A stretch of 64,000 bases of DNA from Hymenopellis radicata (lineage: Eukaryota; Basidiomycota; Agaricomycetes; Agaricales; Physalacriaceae). The stretch's first letter is position 1, and each line of letters begins with the position of its first letter. The translations under genes were made by a program, and so were the position numbers. Under the pieces are notes generated by a model. It searched no databases, was not told where the DNA came from, and worked only from the letters and a program-made list of their open reading frames with translations. Positions 23,520-34,700 of this stretch are shown here, piece by piece. The stretch is taken from NCBI GenBank assembly GCA_015501595.1, contig JADNRX010000245.1:1-64000 (forward strand), read 5' to 3'.

Positions 23520-24633
23520 GGATAAACTGATGAGTGTGCCTCTCCTGGCAATTATCGTCTATGGGTAACATTACGCATCTACCTCATGATCAATATTTCT
23601 CTAGCACTCCTTTCTGGACGTATTATGGACGTATGCCACTCGAAGGCTCCGTCTACAAAAACCGGGGTGGATACTACAAACTGTGAGAATAACTTCCGTA
23701 CCACCTTTTGGGAACACTACGTTAGTTTATTCCTCGAAATGATCGACTTTACCGACTCTGTGGTCTGGCTGTCGAGTCTCCCGAGCATGCGATCCTGATC
23801 TGTACTGGTGACTCGGACTTGGTGGACCTATGTACCGCCGCCATGACTCTCCTTGATGCGAAACTCCCCGGCCAGGCTACTGACCAACAACGGCGGCGCT
23901 CTGGTGCTTCTGCGTGCACTAATTTTCCATAACACTTGTCGCTGCGAAGCTGGTCTACGACACCATGGAGCTGTTTAAGACCTTTGAGCTTCAACGACTG
24001 ACATGTTACTACCTGCTGTGCGCACATGGCACCGAAGGATACCTGGCCTGAAAAAATAACCAACTCAAGAAGTGGTCACTGGTCAACGATTCGGACAATG
24101 ACTCAGACTACATTCCGTAGTAGCTTTACCATATTGAATCTATTTCCTTGGACGACTTCCGCTTCCCTTTTTTCCCTTTTCCCTCTCTCCTCGTAGTAGC
24201 GAGGGCGACCGACTATAGGTCGGTATTCGAGAAAGGTTGAACGAAGGTCAAGCATGGTCCGTCTGCACATGCGCGGCGGGTTGAAAAGCTCAGGAAAGAA
24301 TTCAGTGGTCAGTAACAAGTTCCACTCGTCTAGTCGACTCAGGGCGCGGACGAAGCCTCTTTGGCGCGCCGCCCTTCTGCATTCCGCCTCAGCGAAGATG
24401 GCAACCGAGTTTTTGCTGAGATCGGGGAGGAGGCGTCCGATCCTAACAACTAACATGCCATTTTTCGTATAGTAGTGGTCGGTTCGTTCTTTCCCCGACT
24501 TCTCGACTTTCCATATTCATGATATACATAGCGGTCCCTTCTCATCGAAACATGCAACAAGTACTTTACTCAAGGTCCCTAACGCGGTGCTACACAGTCT
24601 ACACTGTACAAAGATGTCTACGATACAAAAATG
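23520..24633. other. Gene-poor stretch with decayed coding fragments
   Basis: Plus-strand fragments look like remnants: a 70-residue frame from 23586, then AILICTGDSDLVDLCTAAMT (about 23787-23845) and VAAKLVYDTMELFKTFELQR (about 23940-24000), in different frames separated by stops. They read like an old gene or transposon-derived protein, but I cannot name it. A minus-strand frame (24103-24456) has no features. No intact gene. Confidence 0.35.
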
Positions 24634-27626
24634 TTATACGACTGCCTGGCCAGAGTCGGATGCTCTCTGCCACGGAAATTTCCGTAACGTCTGAACTATT
24701 GGCGGTGCGGAAACGCGTATTTTCTCCGCGAGTGCTATCCAGAGAAGCACCCCAAAGTTTATTAGCTTCATGTACCACCGGTCACTGTTCATCGCGTCCC
24801 GGGACATGGTGATGCACCATAAGACCATACACGCGATGATCAGCCAGCCACCTCCAACAAGGACACGCACAGTAGCGCTGGATGCGACTAGACACATCAG
24901 ACTGAAGGCGGCTAGGAAAGAAACCATCCTAGTCCTTCTTCAGTTTCGGCAGAAGCTCAAATCTGACACACGTACCCCCACATGAGCATTGCATACGGCA
25001 GACTGTACATAATTGCCAACGTCTCGAGGGCCAGCATTTCGTGCTTCTGTGCATTCAAGAACGATAGCTATGAATTAGCCATCAGCGCGCGTTATCCTGT
25101 TCTACAACGATAATCGTACCGCGTCCCTCGACGTCTCCTTGGCTTTCGATCGGTGTTGTAGGACGAGGAGTAGCCCGATTATGATGCTCCCGACACTCGT
25201 GATCACGGACAAGTAGCTCGTTATTTGGGCGGCAGATCTCGAAGGGCTATCACTGGCGTCGTCGACACTCTGAATCGAAAGAAAGGCGACGTTGGCGTTC
25301 AACAGCACCGTAGCCTGTGTCGATGGGGATGAGGGGTTCCCAAAGATCCGAAGGCTATGAAAACCCACATATAAAATGAATTCCTGCCATTCACCCCTGA
25401 GCTTCGAAATGAACGTGGCCCAACTCGCTGGATTGAGAATGTTGTCTACCCAGATCTTCTCCAGGACCCTCAGGTGAACTTCCGGAGCGAAAAATAGTAA
25501 CGGAGACACCGAGGTTATGAGCAGAGTTCTGCGCGAGACCGGGCCGCCGTATACGGATCTGTCACACTCCAGTCGCGCACTCGACTGTCCGTAGAAATGA
25601 AAAAAGCGCTGTCGTACTGGATCGGTATCAGATACGTCCGTGCATAAACGTTACACACACACCGAAAACATACAAAAATCGCCCTACCAAAAGTCAATGC
25701 GTAAGCCCTCTGGGTCAATCGGAGAACCCACCTAGGCATGAAATGGAACCAGGCGCTACGCCCTTTGATGTTGTGGCGTTCTCTAAGAGAAACAGTTAGA
25801 ATGGTTCTGGTATGTCGGAATTTCGATACAAACGTCTCATATCATTGGCGAGTGTCAGTATTTGCTGTAAATCAGAGATATCATACGGCGACATAGAGTA
25901 CGCCGACATGACCATATCTGGGAGAGTCATTTTCGTGAGTCTTTTCCGAGTCAACACGTACAGACAGATGAGCTAACCGCCAATCGCGTATATTAGGAGA
26001 TCTCTCAAGAAATCAACCAGTTCCACCGTCAATGGAAGACAGTTAGGGAAGAGCTGACAATGATACCTTAACTGAAGGGTGAGTACGGGGGCAGATTTGG
26101 GCATCAACGCCCGACCCACCAATACTGGGACTCGATAATGTGACCTGGGTTTTCTTGAGGAATGAAAGAGTACGAAGGAACTGAGACTCACCGACATGTG
26201 AGACCGATGTTGCGCCATTGATTTCTGACCATATCGGAAAGTAATGAGCATAATAAGTATCGAGCCAAAATATTGATCTATTGGCATGGTCGGCGAAGTA
26301 GTATGCGCAGAGGATCCTGTTATCTGATTCAGCACGGATAAGATCAAACACGAAGTCGGCAGTGGCGGGTATGTCGATGTTTTGTACGCGGATGAATTCA
26401 TCCATCTGTTCAATGAAAGATGTTACAAGCGTTGTAACATCGGGATCGCACAAATCGGCGTCGGTGAAAATCCTCTAATTAGAAGGTGACTGTTAGTATG
26501 CCTTTTGAACTGACAAATTTTACACCAACCCTCGTTCTATGAGAGAAATACCGAGCTCCTTCTGGGTGTATGTGCACCTCCCAGTCCTTATGATCGTGCT
26601 CTCTGTGCGACATGGGAATTAGTCAGTATTGTTTGTGACATCAACAAGAAGGCTAACATTTTGAATGATAATGATAGAGGATCAATCTTGAATTCTGTTT
26701 CTTCGTTGGGGCTAGCATGAATTAATAACGAGACGACAAGCAGAAGAAAGACACATACACATAGACGTTACGCTCATATCTCTCAAAAATTCCGGTGCAG
26801 TCGGCCAGAAGAGCTCATTTGTGTCGCATAGATCAGGCCTGGCATTATCGACTGCTGTTACGAGATGACTCCCGGCGAAGGGTGAAGGCACGTGAACAGG
26901 AGAAGTCAACTCCTGGCGAGATGGGGCTGGAGATACACCGCGCATGGAACGCAACGAAGCCGCTTCGTCCATGGACGGTGCTCGAACGGAAGGCGCGCGA
27001 ATGGACGCAGTGCGAATGGAGGCGGTGCGCATGGAAGGCGTGCGTGACCGAGGAGGAAGATATCGTGTCGTCAATTCCAAATCATCATAATCCTCCAAAT
27101 TGATATGAGCCGCGCCAGGTTGCGCAAATAAGGCTGACGGCCCGGATTCTTCTTCAATCGGGGAGGGATCAACCGTAGACATGACAATGCCTACAGGAGA
27201 CGACGATTGGGAACTGCGAGAAGATGGGGTATGGCTAGCAGCGCCGGGAAGCAGGTGTCGACGGGACTGCTCGGCCGTTAAATCATGGGAGGATTGGGAG
27301 CCGCTGGGTGATATGTGGTTTGGCGCGAGGCTGGAGCAATGGACGACGACCTCGTCATCTACGTGTCTCTTGTATTCGTTTCTAGTTCGTGCAGTGTCGT
27401 TACTGGGAGGTAGTCTTTGGCTCTTGGGACCTTTTCTGCTGAAGCAGCGCCGTAAAATGGTCCAGAGATGGAGTAGACGAGAGAGTCGGAGACGTTGTCG
27501 TGGAAATATCCGGTTCAGCGTCTCCAAGAGCCAGTGGATCAATGTCATGAGCCCCCCAAACGAAAAGCCAGGAAAGATACGAAGCAGAGGTTGGACGTCC
27601 TGGACACACTTTGCACTGCCTTGCAT
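24634..27626 (-). CDS. Large WW-motif / multi-TM protein, many exons
   Basis: ATG at 27626. Exon 1 gives a basic, hydrophobic head and a long disordered Ser/Pro/Arg region with a run of six-residue PS[MIV]R[TA]-type repeats (about 27000-26930). Then follow NEETEFKIDPLSLSFK (about 26680), a WW-like segment DWEVHIHPEGARYFSH (about 26545-26592), a helical domain (LVTSFIEQMDEFIRVQN; ANRSIFWLD), IIESQYW and LVDFLRDLLIYAI (25985-26080), LPDMVMSAYSMSPYDI, then LLFFAPEVHLRVLEKIWVDN (about 25430-25505). The C-terminus has several transmembrane segments (TSYLSVITSVGSIIIGLLLV, LETLAIMYSLPYAMLMWG, MVSFLAAFSLMCLV, GGGWLIIACMVLWCI), ending at 24634. This architecture is a known expanded mushroom family annotated as WW-domain membrane proteins of unknown function. 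About ten short introns; exact edges between 25.5 and 26.0 kb are unsure. Confidence 0.7.
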
Positions 27627-28144
27627 CAGGCTGTGGATTGCTATAACATGTTCATCAGATACGCGTGATTAACGGAGGGTCCGGGAGGGACGGCGGCAAT
27701 CCGACTGCCAAGTTGAAAATAGAACTCTGGATGCCCACGGATGCGAGCGCCAGCGAGGCGGCTACACCGCAATGAAATTAGTGATGGATCAAGAAGATTG
27801 ATTGATGTACCGACTCAAATGAAGTCCTGTCTGCTGCAGAAAGTCCTGGTCCGTATCGCGTGAGGGCGCATAATCCCGCTGGGGCGCGATATTCACACGA
27901 CCCAAGAAATGGCGCATTGGATGCAGATTCGTATCGGGCAGTTCTGGGACACAAATTCCCTCCAGGCAGTTAAAAAACAGCTATGCGATTGAGATACGTA
28001 TAATACAGAGGTATACCGATTGCCACAGGAATGACGCGTCCAATCTTAAGGGAACGGTTCCGGCACGAGGCATCCTTCCACGAACACGGTTGAAAGCGGC
28101 AGTGCGAATGATATACGCATAGTAAACGGCTGCACGAATTTCCA
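27627..28144. other. Intergenic
   Basis: Upstream of the WW/TM gene. No open frame with recognisable content; the second Tse2-like copy begins at the right edge. Confidence 0.45.
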
Positions 28145-28545
28145 TTTGTGGTCGCGTTTATGCGGAAGAGCTCGTAGGGAACTGTCGTATACCTGCCAAG
28201 AAGCGGCGCCTTGGGTTTTTCAGGCGAGTAGAATGCCCGAGATACCCCTGTTAGCGGGCGGATGCTCTGACATGGCGTCGAGAGTCGAACGAGGGATGGC
28301 GGCAGAGCACGAATGCGGAACGCGGTGGTCATGACGAGCAACGCTTAAAATTGTTTTGAAATATTAATTGTTGGCGCGGGTCTGGTCATGGCACGTGGTT
28401 TTGCCGTAGTCCTTGGATTTACACAAGTACATACACAGCAATCGCGACTCCATTTTTATCACTCTTACTTAGTGACATCTCTCTTCTCTTGACTCTTGGA
28501 TCCATGTCCAATCGACTCATCTACGTCTTTGCACGCCTCGACGAT
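28145..28545 (-). pseudogene. Truncated second copy of the Tse2-like gene with its upstream region
   Basis: About 400 bp nearly identical to 18765-19150. It repeats the N-terminal part of the Tse2-like frame (FRIRALPPSLVRLSTPCQSI onward, 28180-28335) and the shared upstream sequence with the same cttgactcttggatccatg. Similarity ends just after the INAT residues (about 28150), so the catalytic region is missing. Copy 2 has a roughly 29-bp AT-rich insertion near 28347-28375 and lacks about 40 bp present in copy 1 (near 19022-19062). A dead partial duplicate. Confidence 0.75.
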
Positions 28546-28739
28546 TGACAAGCCTGTCGCAGACTCGCTGATGGCCAATGACGTGTGTGGTCCTCGCCGG
28601 CTTTTTTTCTGGCCAAAAGGTAGATCTCCCACTGTGATTTCTGACCCTGGATATTTCGATGTTCCTGCTTCAATTTCACAAATTGTCTGCATATTGGAAC
28701 CTGGCGGTCAGGTACCGCGGCCACACGTGACGTTGGCCG

Positions 28740-28985
28740 GTGCTGACTCGCGGCCATTGGCTTGCACACTCGCGGCCATTGGCTTGCACACTCGCGCCCA
28801 TTAGGATTGCAGACTCGCGGCCATTAGGATTGCAGACTCGCGCCCATCGGGACTGCAGACTCGCGCCCATCGGGACTGCAGACTCGCGGCCATCGGGACT
28901 GCAGACTCGCGCCCATTAGGATTGCAGACTCGCGGCCATCGGGACTGCAGACTCGCGCCCATCGGGACTGCAAACTCGCGCGGTC
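28740..28985. repeat. 23-bp minisatellite array 1
   Basis: About ten tandem units of roughly 23 bp, of the form actcgcgcccatcgggact plus gcag. Unit variants differ at two or three sites (gcgccc/gcggcc, catcggga/cattagga/cattggc). The leftmost units are the most diverged. Confidence 0.9.
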
Positions 28986-30380
28986 TGGTGATCTCGCTAA
29001 CGAAACGGTGCTCATTTTTCAAGTTCGCGCCTGGAACCCGCGGTTCCTCCAAAGTTCAATTAGGATCTCCGTCTTTACCTACGTGGTGGAGCTACGATGT
29101 ACTCGGCTACGGCGCCGTGTAGATGACTCTTCCCCTAACGTTCGACTTGGGGAGACTTTCATTTGGGGACTAGGTGTGTCTCTCTTCACATTCATTCATC
29201 TGCACCTTCCCAGATCTCCTCCCAGATTATAAGACTTACTCTTCGAACATACATCGCCCTCATCGCTCCATCAAGCTCTCATTCGACGTGCGTTCAATTC
29301 GCCAAGTTACGTGGCGTCGATTTCCAAGCTGCCTCGAAGTCGGTTTCCAAAGTCAAAAGTGCCGCACCCTCCAAAACGGACACGTCATTGCCCTAGAATT
29401 ACATCTCCACGGACCACGGGAGATCTGGATCTGGGTCGAGCCAACTTGGGAACCCATATAAACTAGGTCCTGGCTGGTGACACGCCCATGCTCTTCCTTC
29501 CTTTCCCAACTTGGACCTAGAGGTCTCTCTCACTAGAATCGCGCTCCCTTCACTGTCGCCATATGTGCGCCGTCGTCGGGATCGCGAGTCCATGGTATGG
29601 TAGGGTTTCTTCATACCATCATGTTCAACTTTATGCTGATCGTCGTACGCGCCGTACAGGCCTCGGGACGTCGGGATTGTACCTCCTAGTGGTACACCTC
29701 TCCAGGATCGCCTCATGATGGGCGTCGCTATCACCGCCGTCGACCCGCCACTTGGACGACGTTGATCTGCTTGTACGTTGGTTTTACTCTTGGATCGCTG
29801 CTGCGTTGATGTGTCTCTGTATCAGACTCGACGATGTTTCCTGCTACATTCGGACTCGTTGACTGTGGGTCTCCCGCTTATGTGGGCTGGAGTTGTTGTT
29901 AACGGCTTGAAGGTCTTGCCTTGTTCACCGTTGACCTTTGACACGCCTTGTTGAATGGGGACATCAAGGTAAATCATCATCATTGTCGTCGGGGTAATCT
30001 ACCGAGCTAACCAGTGAACCAGATGTAAAGTAAACTAGTCAAGTCAATACAAGGCGGGATCTCTAAGCCGACAAGAGATGTACATGTAACAGGAGCCGGG
30101 CGAAATCGTAGCGTGCTACAGTGAGAGGACATCGTATTTAGAGTAGTCCAAGTGAGATGTCCATGCGCCAAGGAGAAGCGCTGCGGCCGTCTGCTCTCAG
30201 CGTGTTCCTCCTCACGCCCCAGTCAAAGACGGCCCGCGGTCCCCCTCCTCAAGCCACGCCAGCTCCCCGCAAGGATCCTCACCACGCCTGACGAGGACCA
30301 TCCTCGGCCATCCTCAACCGAGCCCCGACCATCTTCTCGACGTACTCCCCTCACTACCTCACGACGACCCTCCTCCGCCA
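28986..30380. other. Intergenic region between the minisatellite arrays
   Basis: Short open frames exist on both strands but none shows a domain, consistent splice sites or biased composition of a real protein. The last 200 bp before array 2 is Pro/Arg/Ser-coding by composition (cctc-rich) and merges into the array. No gene called. Confidence 0.4.
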
Positions 30381-30866
30381 TCTCATTAGGACTGCAGACT
30401 CACGGCCATCGAGAGTGCAGACTCACGGCCATCGGACTGCAGATTCGCGCCATCGGGACTGCAGACTCACGGCCCATCGGGACTGCAGACTCACGGCCAT
30501 CGAGACTGCAGATTCGCGCCCATCGAGACTGCAGACTCGCGCCCATCGGGACTGCAGACTCACGGCCATCGAGACTGCAGACTCACGGCCATCGAGACTG
30601 CAGACTCACGGCCATCGAGACTGCAGATTCGCGCCCATCGAGACTGCAGACTCGCGCCCATCGGGACTGCAGACTCACGGCCATCGAGACTGCAGACTCA
30701 CGGCCATCGAGACTGCAGACTCACGGCCATCGAGACTGCAGACTCACGGCCATCGAGGACTGCAGACTCACGGCCATCGAGACTGCAGCCTCGCGCCCAT
30801 CGGGACTGCAGACTCACGGCCATCGAGACTGCAGCCTCGCGCCCATCGGGACTGCAGACTCACGGA
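30381..30866. repeat. 23-bp minisatellite array 2
   Basis: About 21 tandem units of the same 23-bp family as array 1, here mostly gactgcagactcacggcca plus tcga. A PstI-type ctgcag lies in almost every unit. Occasional units are a base shorter or longer (near 30430-30450 and 30757). Period 23 is not a multiple of three, and no frame of the unit has a stop, which explains the long open frames across it. Confidence 0.93.
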
Positions 30867-31189
30867 GGACAACAATGACTACATCTAGAGTAGTTCCAAC
30901 TAGCCTTAAACAGTAATTGTAGGCTCTTGTGTGCCCTAGTATCATAATCAACGCTTTTTTCAGCATATGAATTTTGTCTTTTTAAGGTCTCATCAATAAA
31001 TACTACTGTGATATAGAAATGCTTCCTGTCATGCCAAGCCACGCTGGCTCAAAATCCTTTACCCTAGTTCTAATGTACAAAACTCAAAAAATTCTCCAAA
31101 GATACTACCTCATATTCGCATACGTCTCTCAGTACTCATTGGGGCGCCACTCGAAATCTTCAAATTTTATTAGTGTGCGCCACATACTA

Positions 31190-31841
31190 TTAAACCCTCA
31201 TCACATTACCTTTTTGCCGCAATGCTTTACCGTGCTTCTTCCGCTTCATGTGAGCATTTAAGTCTTTCAGGTTCTCCAATACCTTCCCACACTTCTCACA
31301 CGCAAAGCCATTGTTGGAATTCCGCTTCCTCTGTAACCCGCCACCTGTTAGCACAGGCGCGCTCGATGGCCCGGGCGCGGACGGGATAGGCGCGCTCGAT
31401 GGACCGTATGCGGACGCGGACGGGATAGGCGCGCTCGATGGACCGTATGCGGACGCGGATGGGATAGGCGCGCTCGATGGACCGTATGCGGACGCGGATG
31501 GGATAGGCGCGCTCGATGGACCGTATGCGGCATTTGCCTGGTCGAGCTGGCTTTCGATAGCCGCCAAAAATGGCACGAGATGTGCGGTGCTCGACGTTTC
31601 CTCCAAGTTTGTTCGCTCATGCTAAAATCCCCAATTCATTAGTGTTGTGTTGCTTAATCTCCAAAACAGATTTACCGAGATCGGAAAAGTCGTTAAAACC
31701 AGTCGCTGCTCTGTCGTGTCCCAGACGATCATGATGGTAAAAGCAAGAGCTGTATCGTTTGTTCATGCTTACTTCACAGGTATTTGACTGCGTTTGTCTG
31801 TGCAGCTCAAGTACACCACTCTCGCCGGTCTTCAAGACCAT
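31190..31841 (-). CDS. C2H2 zinc-finger protein with internal tandem repeat, three exons
   Basis: ATG at 31841 (MVLKTGESGVLELHRQ). Exon 1 ends at a gtaagc donor near 31772. A 30-nt exon 2 and an intron ending gattttag at 31623 lead into exon 3 in frame (HERTNLEETSSTAHLV). Exon 3 holds about four copies of a 13-residue repeat AYGPSSAPIPSAS, then a single C2H2 finger FACEKCGKVLENLKDLNAHM followed by KRKKH, spacing C-x2-C-x12-H-x5-H, and a basic tail to the stop at 31190. Likely a nucleic-acid-binding protein with a flexible Pro/Ser spacer. The exon 1-2 structure is inferred from splice signals; the finger is certain. Confidence 0.62.
31376..31530. repeat. 39-bp in-frame tandem repeat in the zinc-finger gene
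   Basis: Near-identical 39-bp units (each containing gatggaccgtatgcggacgc) repeat about four times. They encode the 13-residue AYGPSSAPIPSAS unit on the minus strand. The length is a multiple of three, so copy-number change would keep the frame. Confidence 0.9.
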
Positions 31842-32419
31842 TTTTCCTGCGCTCTTCCATCATTGCTAACTTTTGTCGACCCTGTTGACCTTCCTCTGCA
31901 AGACGGTCATGACCATATGCGCTCACCGGCGAACCCCGATCTGTCCTTACCGGCCTACTTTACATCTTTTCTGTAATGTTCTCTCCGACGATTATGTTGC
32001 TGATTGGGAGGCTTCACAATATCGTCTGGCCTCAGCAAGACGAACATCGATCGGATTCTAATCACCCGTGTTCTCCACTTGGCAGGTTCCAAGCCACGGA
32101 CGGTCCTGCTTGCCTTCATGGGTGTGGTCGTGCTTTGCTAGTGTGGATAAGGTGCGTATTCCTGCCTAATGCCATATGTTCTGGTGTCTGACTTTACGTA
32201 GTAACATGGCCGCGCCGACGTTATGCTTCACTCTCATTCGGGTACCATATTCTTCGACTGCGTGTCAGTCCCAGGGAGCGCCTTCGTTTACCGCGGTGGC
32301 GGCTCTATAGACGAGATGGGGACATCGGCTTAGCTTGGCGGCTCCCAAAGACAGGTCATGTTCAGATCTTCTGGGAATCTGGTTCGTTTTGATCAGCCGG
32401 AATTTGGCGAGAAAACCCA
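31842..32419. other. Intergenic
   Basis: Upstream of the zinc-finger gene. Short plus-strand frames only, no recognisable content. Confidence 0.4.
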
Positions 32420-34700
32420 GGAGGTACGTACCGTCTTCGAATCTCTGGCGGTGCTAACAATGATGATCATCACGGATTCAGAAAGCGAAAGAAGAAGCGG
32501 AGCTATACAAGTTCGACGTCGTCGTGGCCGTGGCCAAGTCTTACATCCCTCGCCGTCAAGCTAGCACCTCACATTCCAAGCCCACTCAAACGGAAACAAA
32601 TTCTTCGGCTTTGGCCAGCGAGATGTGTCGCTTGCCACGGGGCGAAATTGTTGGTGAATTTGCCTCTATCTCTACTGTAAATCTGACAGTTTTCGCGTTA
32701 GTAATTCTTCGCCTTGGAAACGGTGAGCTTTACCTTTCTGTTCGTGGTGGTAACCGCTCAATTTCTTCAGAATTGCATTCGGAGTCGCCCGACGCCCCGA
32801 CTGAGGCTAGCAGACATGACGACGGGGTCCCGAGAGATGGACAGCATGGGTTTCGAGAGACGGGCAGCATGTGGCTTGAGGTTCGCAATGTCTTGATGTC
32901 TCCGCGAATATCCCGCTAACAAGCTTCATGTCAGTTCAATCGAGGACTCCGTACGATGTCCTGTCAACATACCACCAAACGAAGACGGATCCTTCACCTT
33001 CGGGCAGCGAGATGTCGCTCGCCGCGGGGCAAAAGTATACATTGTCCAGGCGGGAATAGATGTCCAGCAAAGCAAGAAAGTACCCGTCGCGGCGTAATAT
33101 TTCGAATTTGCCAGGGTTGGGATTGGCGCCACATTCCGTGTACCTCGCTTACTCGGGGAACGGAGAGGAACTTGGGACGGCGGCGCAGAGAATCAGAACC
33201 GTATACTCGTTCTTACTGTCTTGATTCCCAGAAATCCAACAGCCAGCTTTACAACAAACAGAGCAGTAATATTGAGTGAAGAATACTACAGAAACCGTGC
33301 CGTCGGAGAAGCATCTCCGTGTTGAACTATTATAGACAACGGTGTTGCAGCGCTCAGCCGGCACGCAGCCAAACTGTCTTTCACCGGTAAGTAGCCAAAT
33401 GAGTCGTTGGTACGCCTCGAGTCGAAGTCGAATGGCACATCCCCGGCGCAGAGGCAAGCGTTCCACGTTCACGTCGTCGTCGTCCCCAATGAAAGTCCAG
33501 TGTTCGATGGCCGTGAAACAAGTCCCGAGTCGAAGTAGCTGACAGTAAAGTCAGTATTGAATGTGATAATCGATGAAAGGACACTTACAATTGAACGGGG
33601 ACACGACAGCCTTCTGCAAATACATGAGTGAAAGCTAGATCAGTAGAGTGTTGGTGAACAGCTCACCAATAGAGCAGCCTTCAAAAGTAAAGCAAGGCAA
33701 CGGACGTCGACACCTTGAGTTCATCATGTCCTTGTCTCGTGGATCAGCCGGCGCGAAGCCAAACTGCTACTCACCGGCGCAGAGCCAAATGATTCCGTCC
33801 GACGGTGCCACGCAGGTCGTGAACACTATCCTGCAGAAAGACGACGCATTGGTAAGTATTCAAACAACAAGAAGAGAGCCTTACTAACATGAACAAGGCA
33901 GCAGTAAGGCTATACTAACACCACTCGATAAGAACAGTTACTAGTCGAATCAAGACCGCGTCTCGTCTGAGAATTTACCCAGAGGCGGCGCAGTACCGAG
34001 GCGAGCGGTACTGTGATACGTATGAGTTCAAAAGTCGAACAAGACGAAATCGACGACTCACTTTGTCAGAATTTCCGGTCCGAGACTCAAGTAACGAGCG
34101 ACACAGAGGTGGACTACGATTGTTCGTCGTCGTAGGTCCTTGCATCGGTCCGTAAGGCGGACTCGCCAGATATCCATGCCAGGAGCCGACGCGGAGTCAA
34201 CTGGTACCCATCAGCGCAGAGCCAAATGAAATTGTCGTAGCTAGTGCGGCACTCCCAAAGAGTGAGAGGCACAAACAAGGCTGTAAGCTGTAGAGAAAGG
34301 TAAGCATTCTGATATCAAGTATAGCAGTGTCTCACCGACGAGACAACATTGAGAATCAACTAGAAAGCCCTGATAAGTCAACCACTATAACGAAGACATG
34401 GGAGCTTGCCTCTGGGGTTTGAAGAGGTCGCGGTCGAACGTGGTGATCCCAGCCGGCGAAGGCTGCATTGTCAACGGCCTCTAAAGTGCTGGTGGCCAGC
34501 ATGTCGTCGTCGTACGGACGAGAGGGGGAGGAGGCGGCGCTGACGCTGGTAAGTATTCGTCAATGAAGAGGAATAGTACAGGATAACTTACGTGTACGAG
34601 TGTAGCAATCACTGGAAGGAGTCATCGTCGTCTAGCCTAGGGAACAAAATGAGGTTCAATACAGGAGGGGGTAAACGGTAGCGTACCATTTGGCTCTAGT
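32420..34700 (-). pseudogene. Decayed tandem modules of an unknown gene family
   Basis: Read on the minus strand, related short blocks recur in different states of decay. Examples are LIWLLTGERQFGCVPAERC (about 33340-33400), IIWLCAGE then QFGFAPADPRDKD (about 33735-33805) and FIWLCADGYQLTPRR (about 34180-34230). A second block type is PAASDISLPEGEGSVFVWW (about 32970-33030) against PVASDTSRWPKPKNLFPFEW (about 32580-32640). A third contains GDDDDVNVERLPLRRG (about 33440-33490), similar to a run near 34930-34990 (FKALFDDDDDTLVRLLG). Stops interrupt most copies. I cannot name the family. It looks like several tandem duplicates of a small-domain gene, mostly pseudogenes; one or two short exons may still be used. 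Confidence 0.35.

Noticed and set aside
26795..27672. Plus-strand frames of 102 and 163 residues
   Set aside because: Antisense to the first exon of the WW/TM gene; no features of their own.
28676..29052. Minus-strand open frames rich in SLQSRWARVC repeats
   Set aside because: Same cause: translation of minisatellite array 1.
28740..30866. Possible CRISPR-like array
   Set aside because: Units are head-to-tail with no unique spacers, and the genome is eukaryotic.
30152..30916. Open frame of 254 residues across minisatellite array 2 (and a 157-residue one in another frame)
   Set aside because: The 23-bp unit has no stop in any of three frames, so long frames arise automatically; the protein simply cycles with a 23-residue period.
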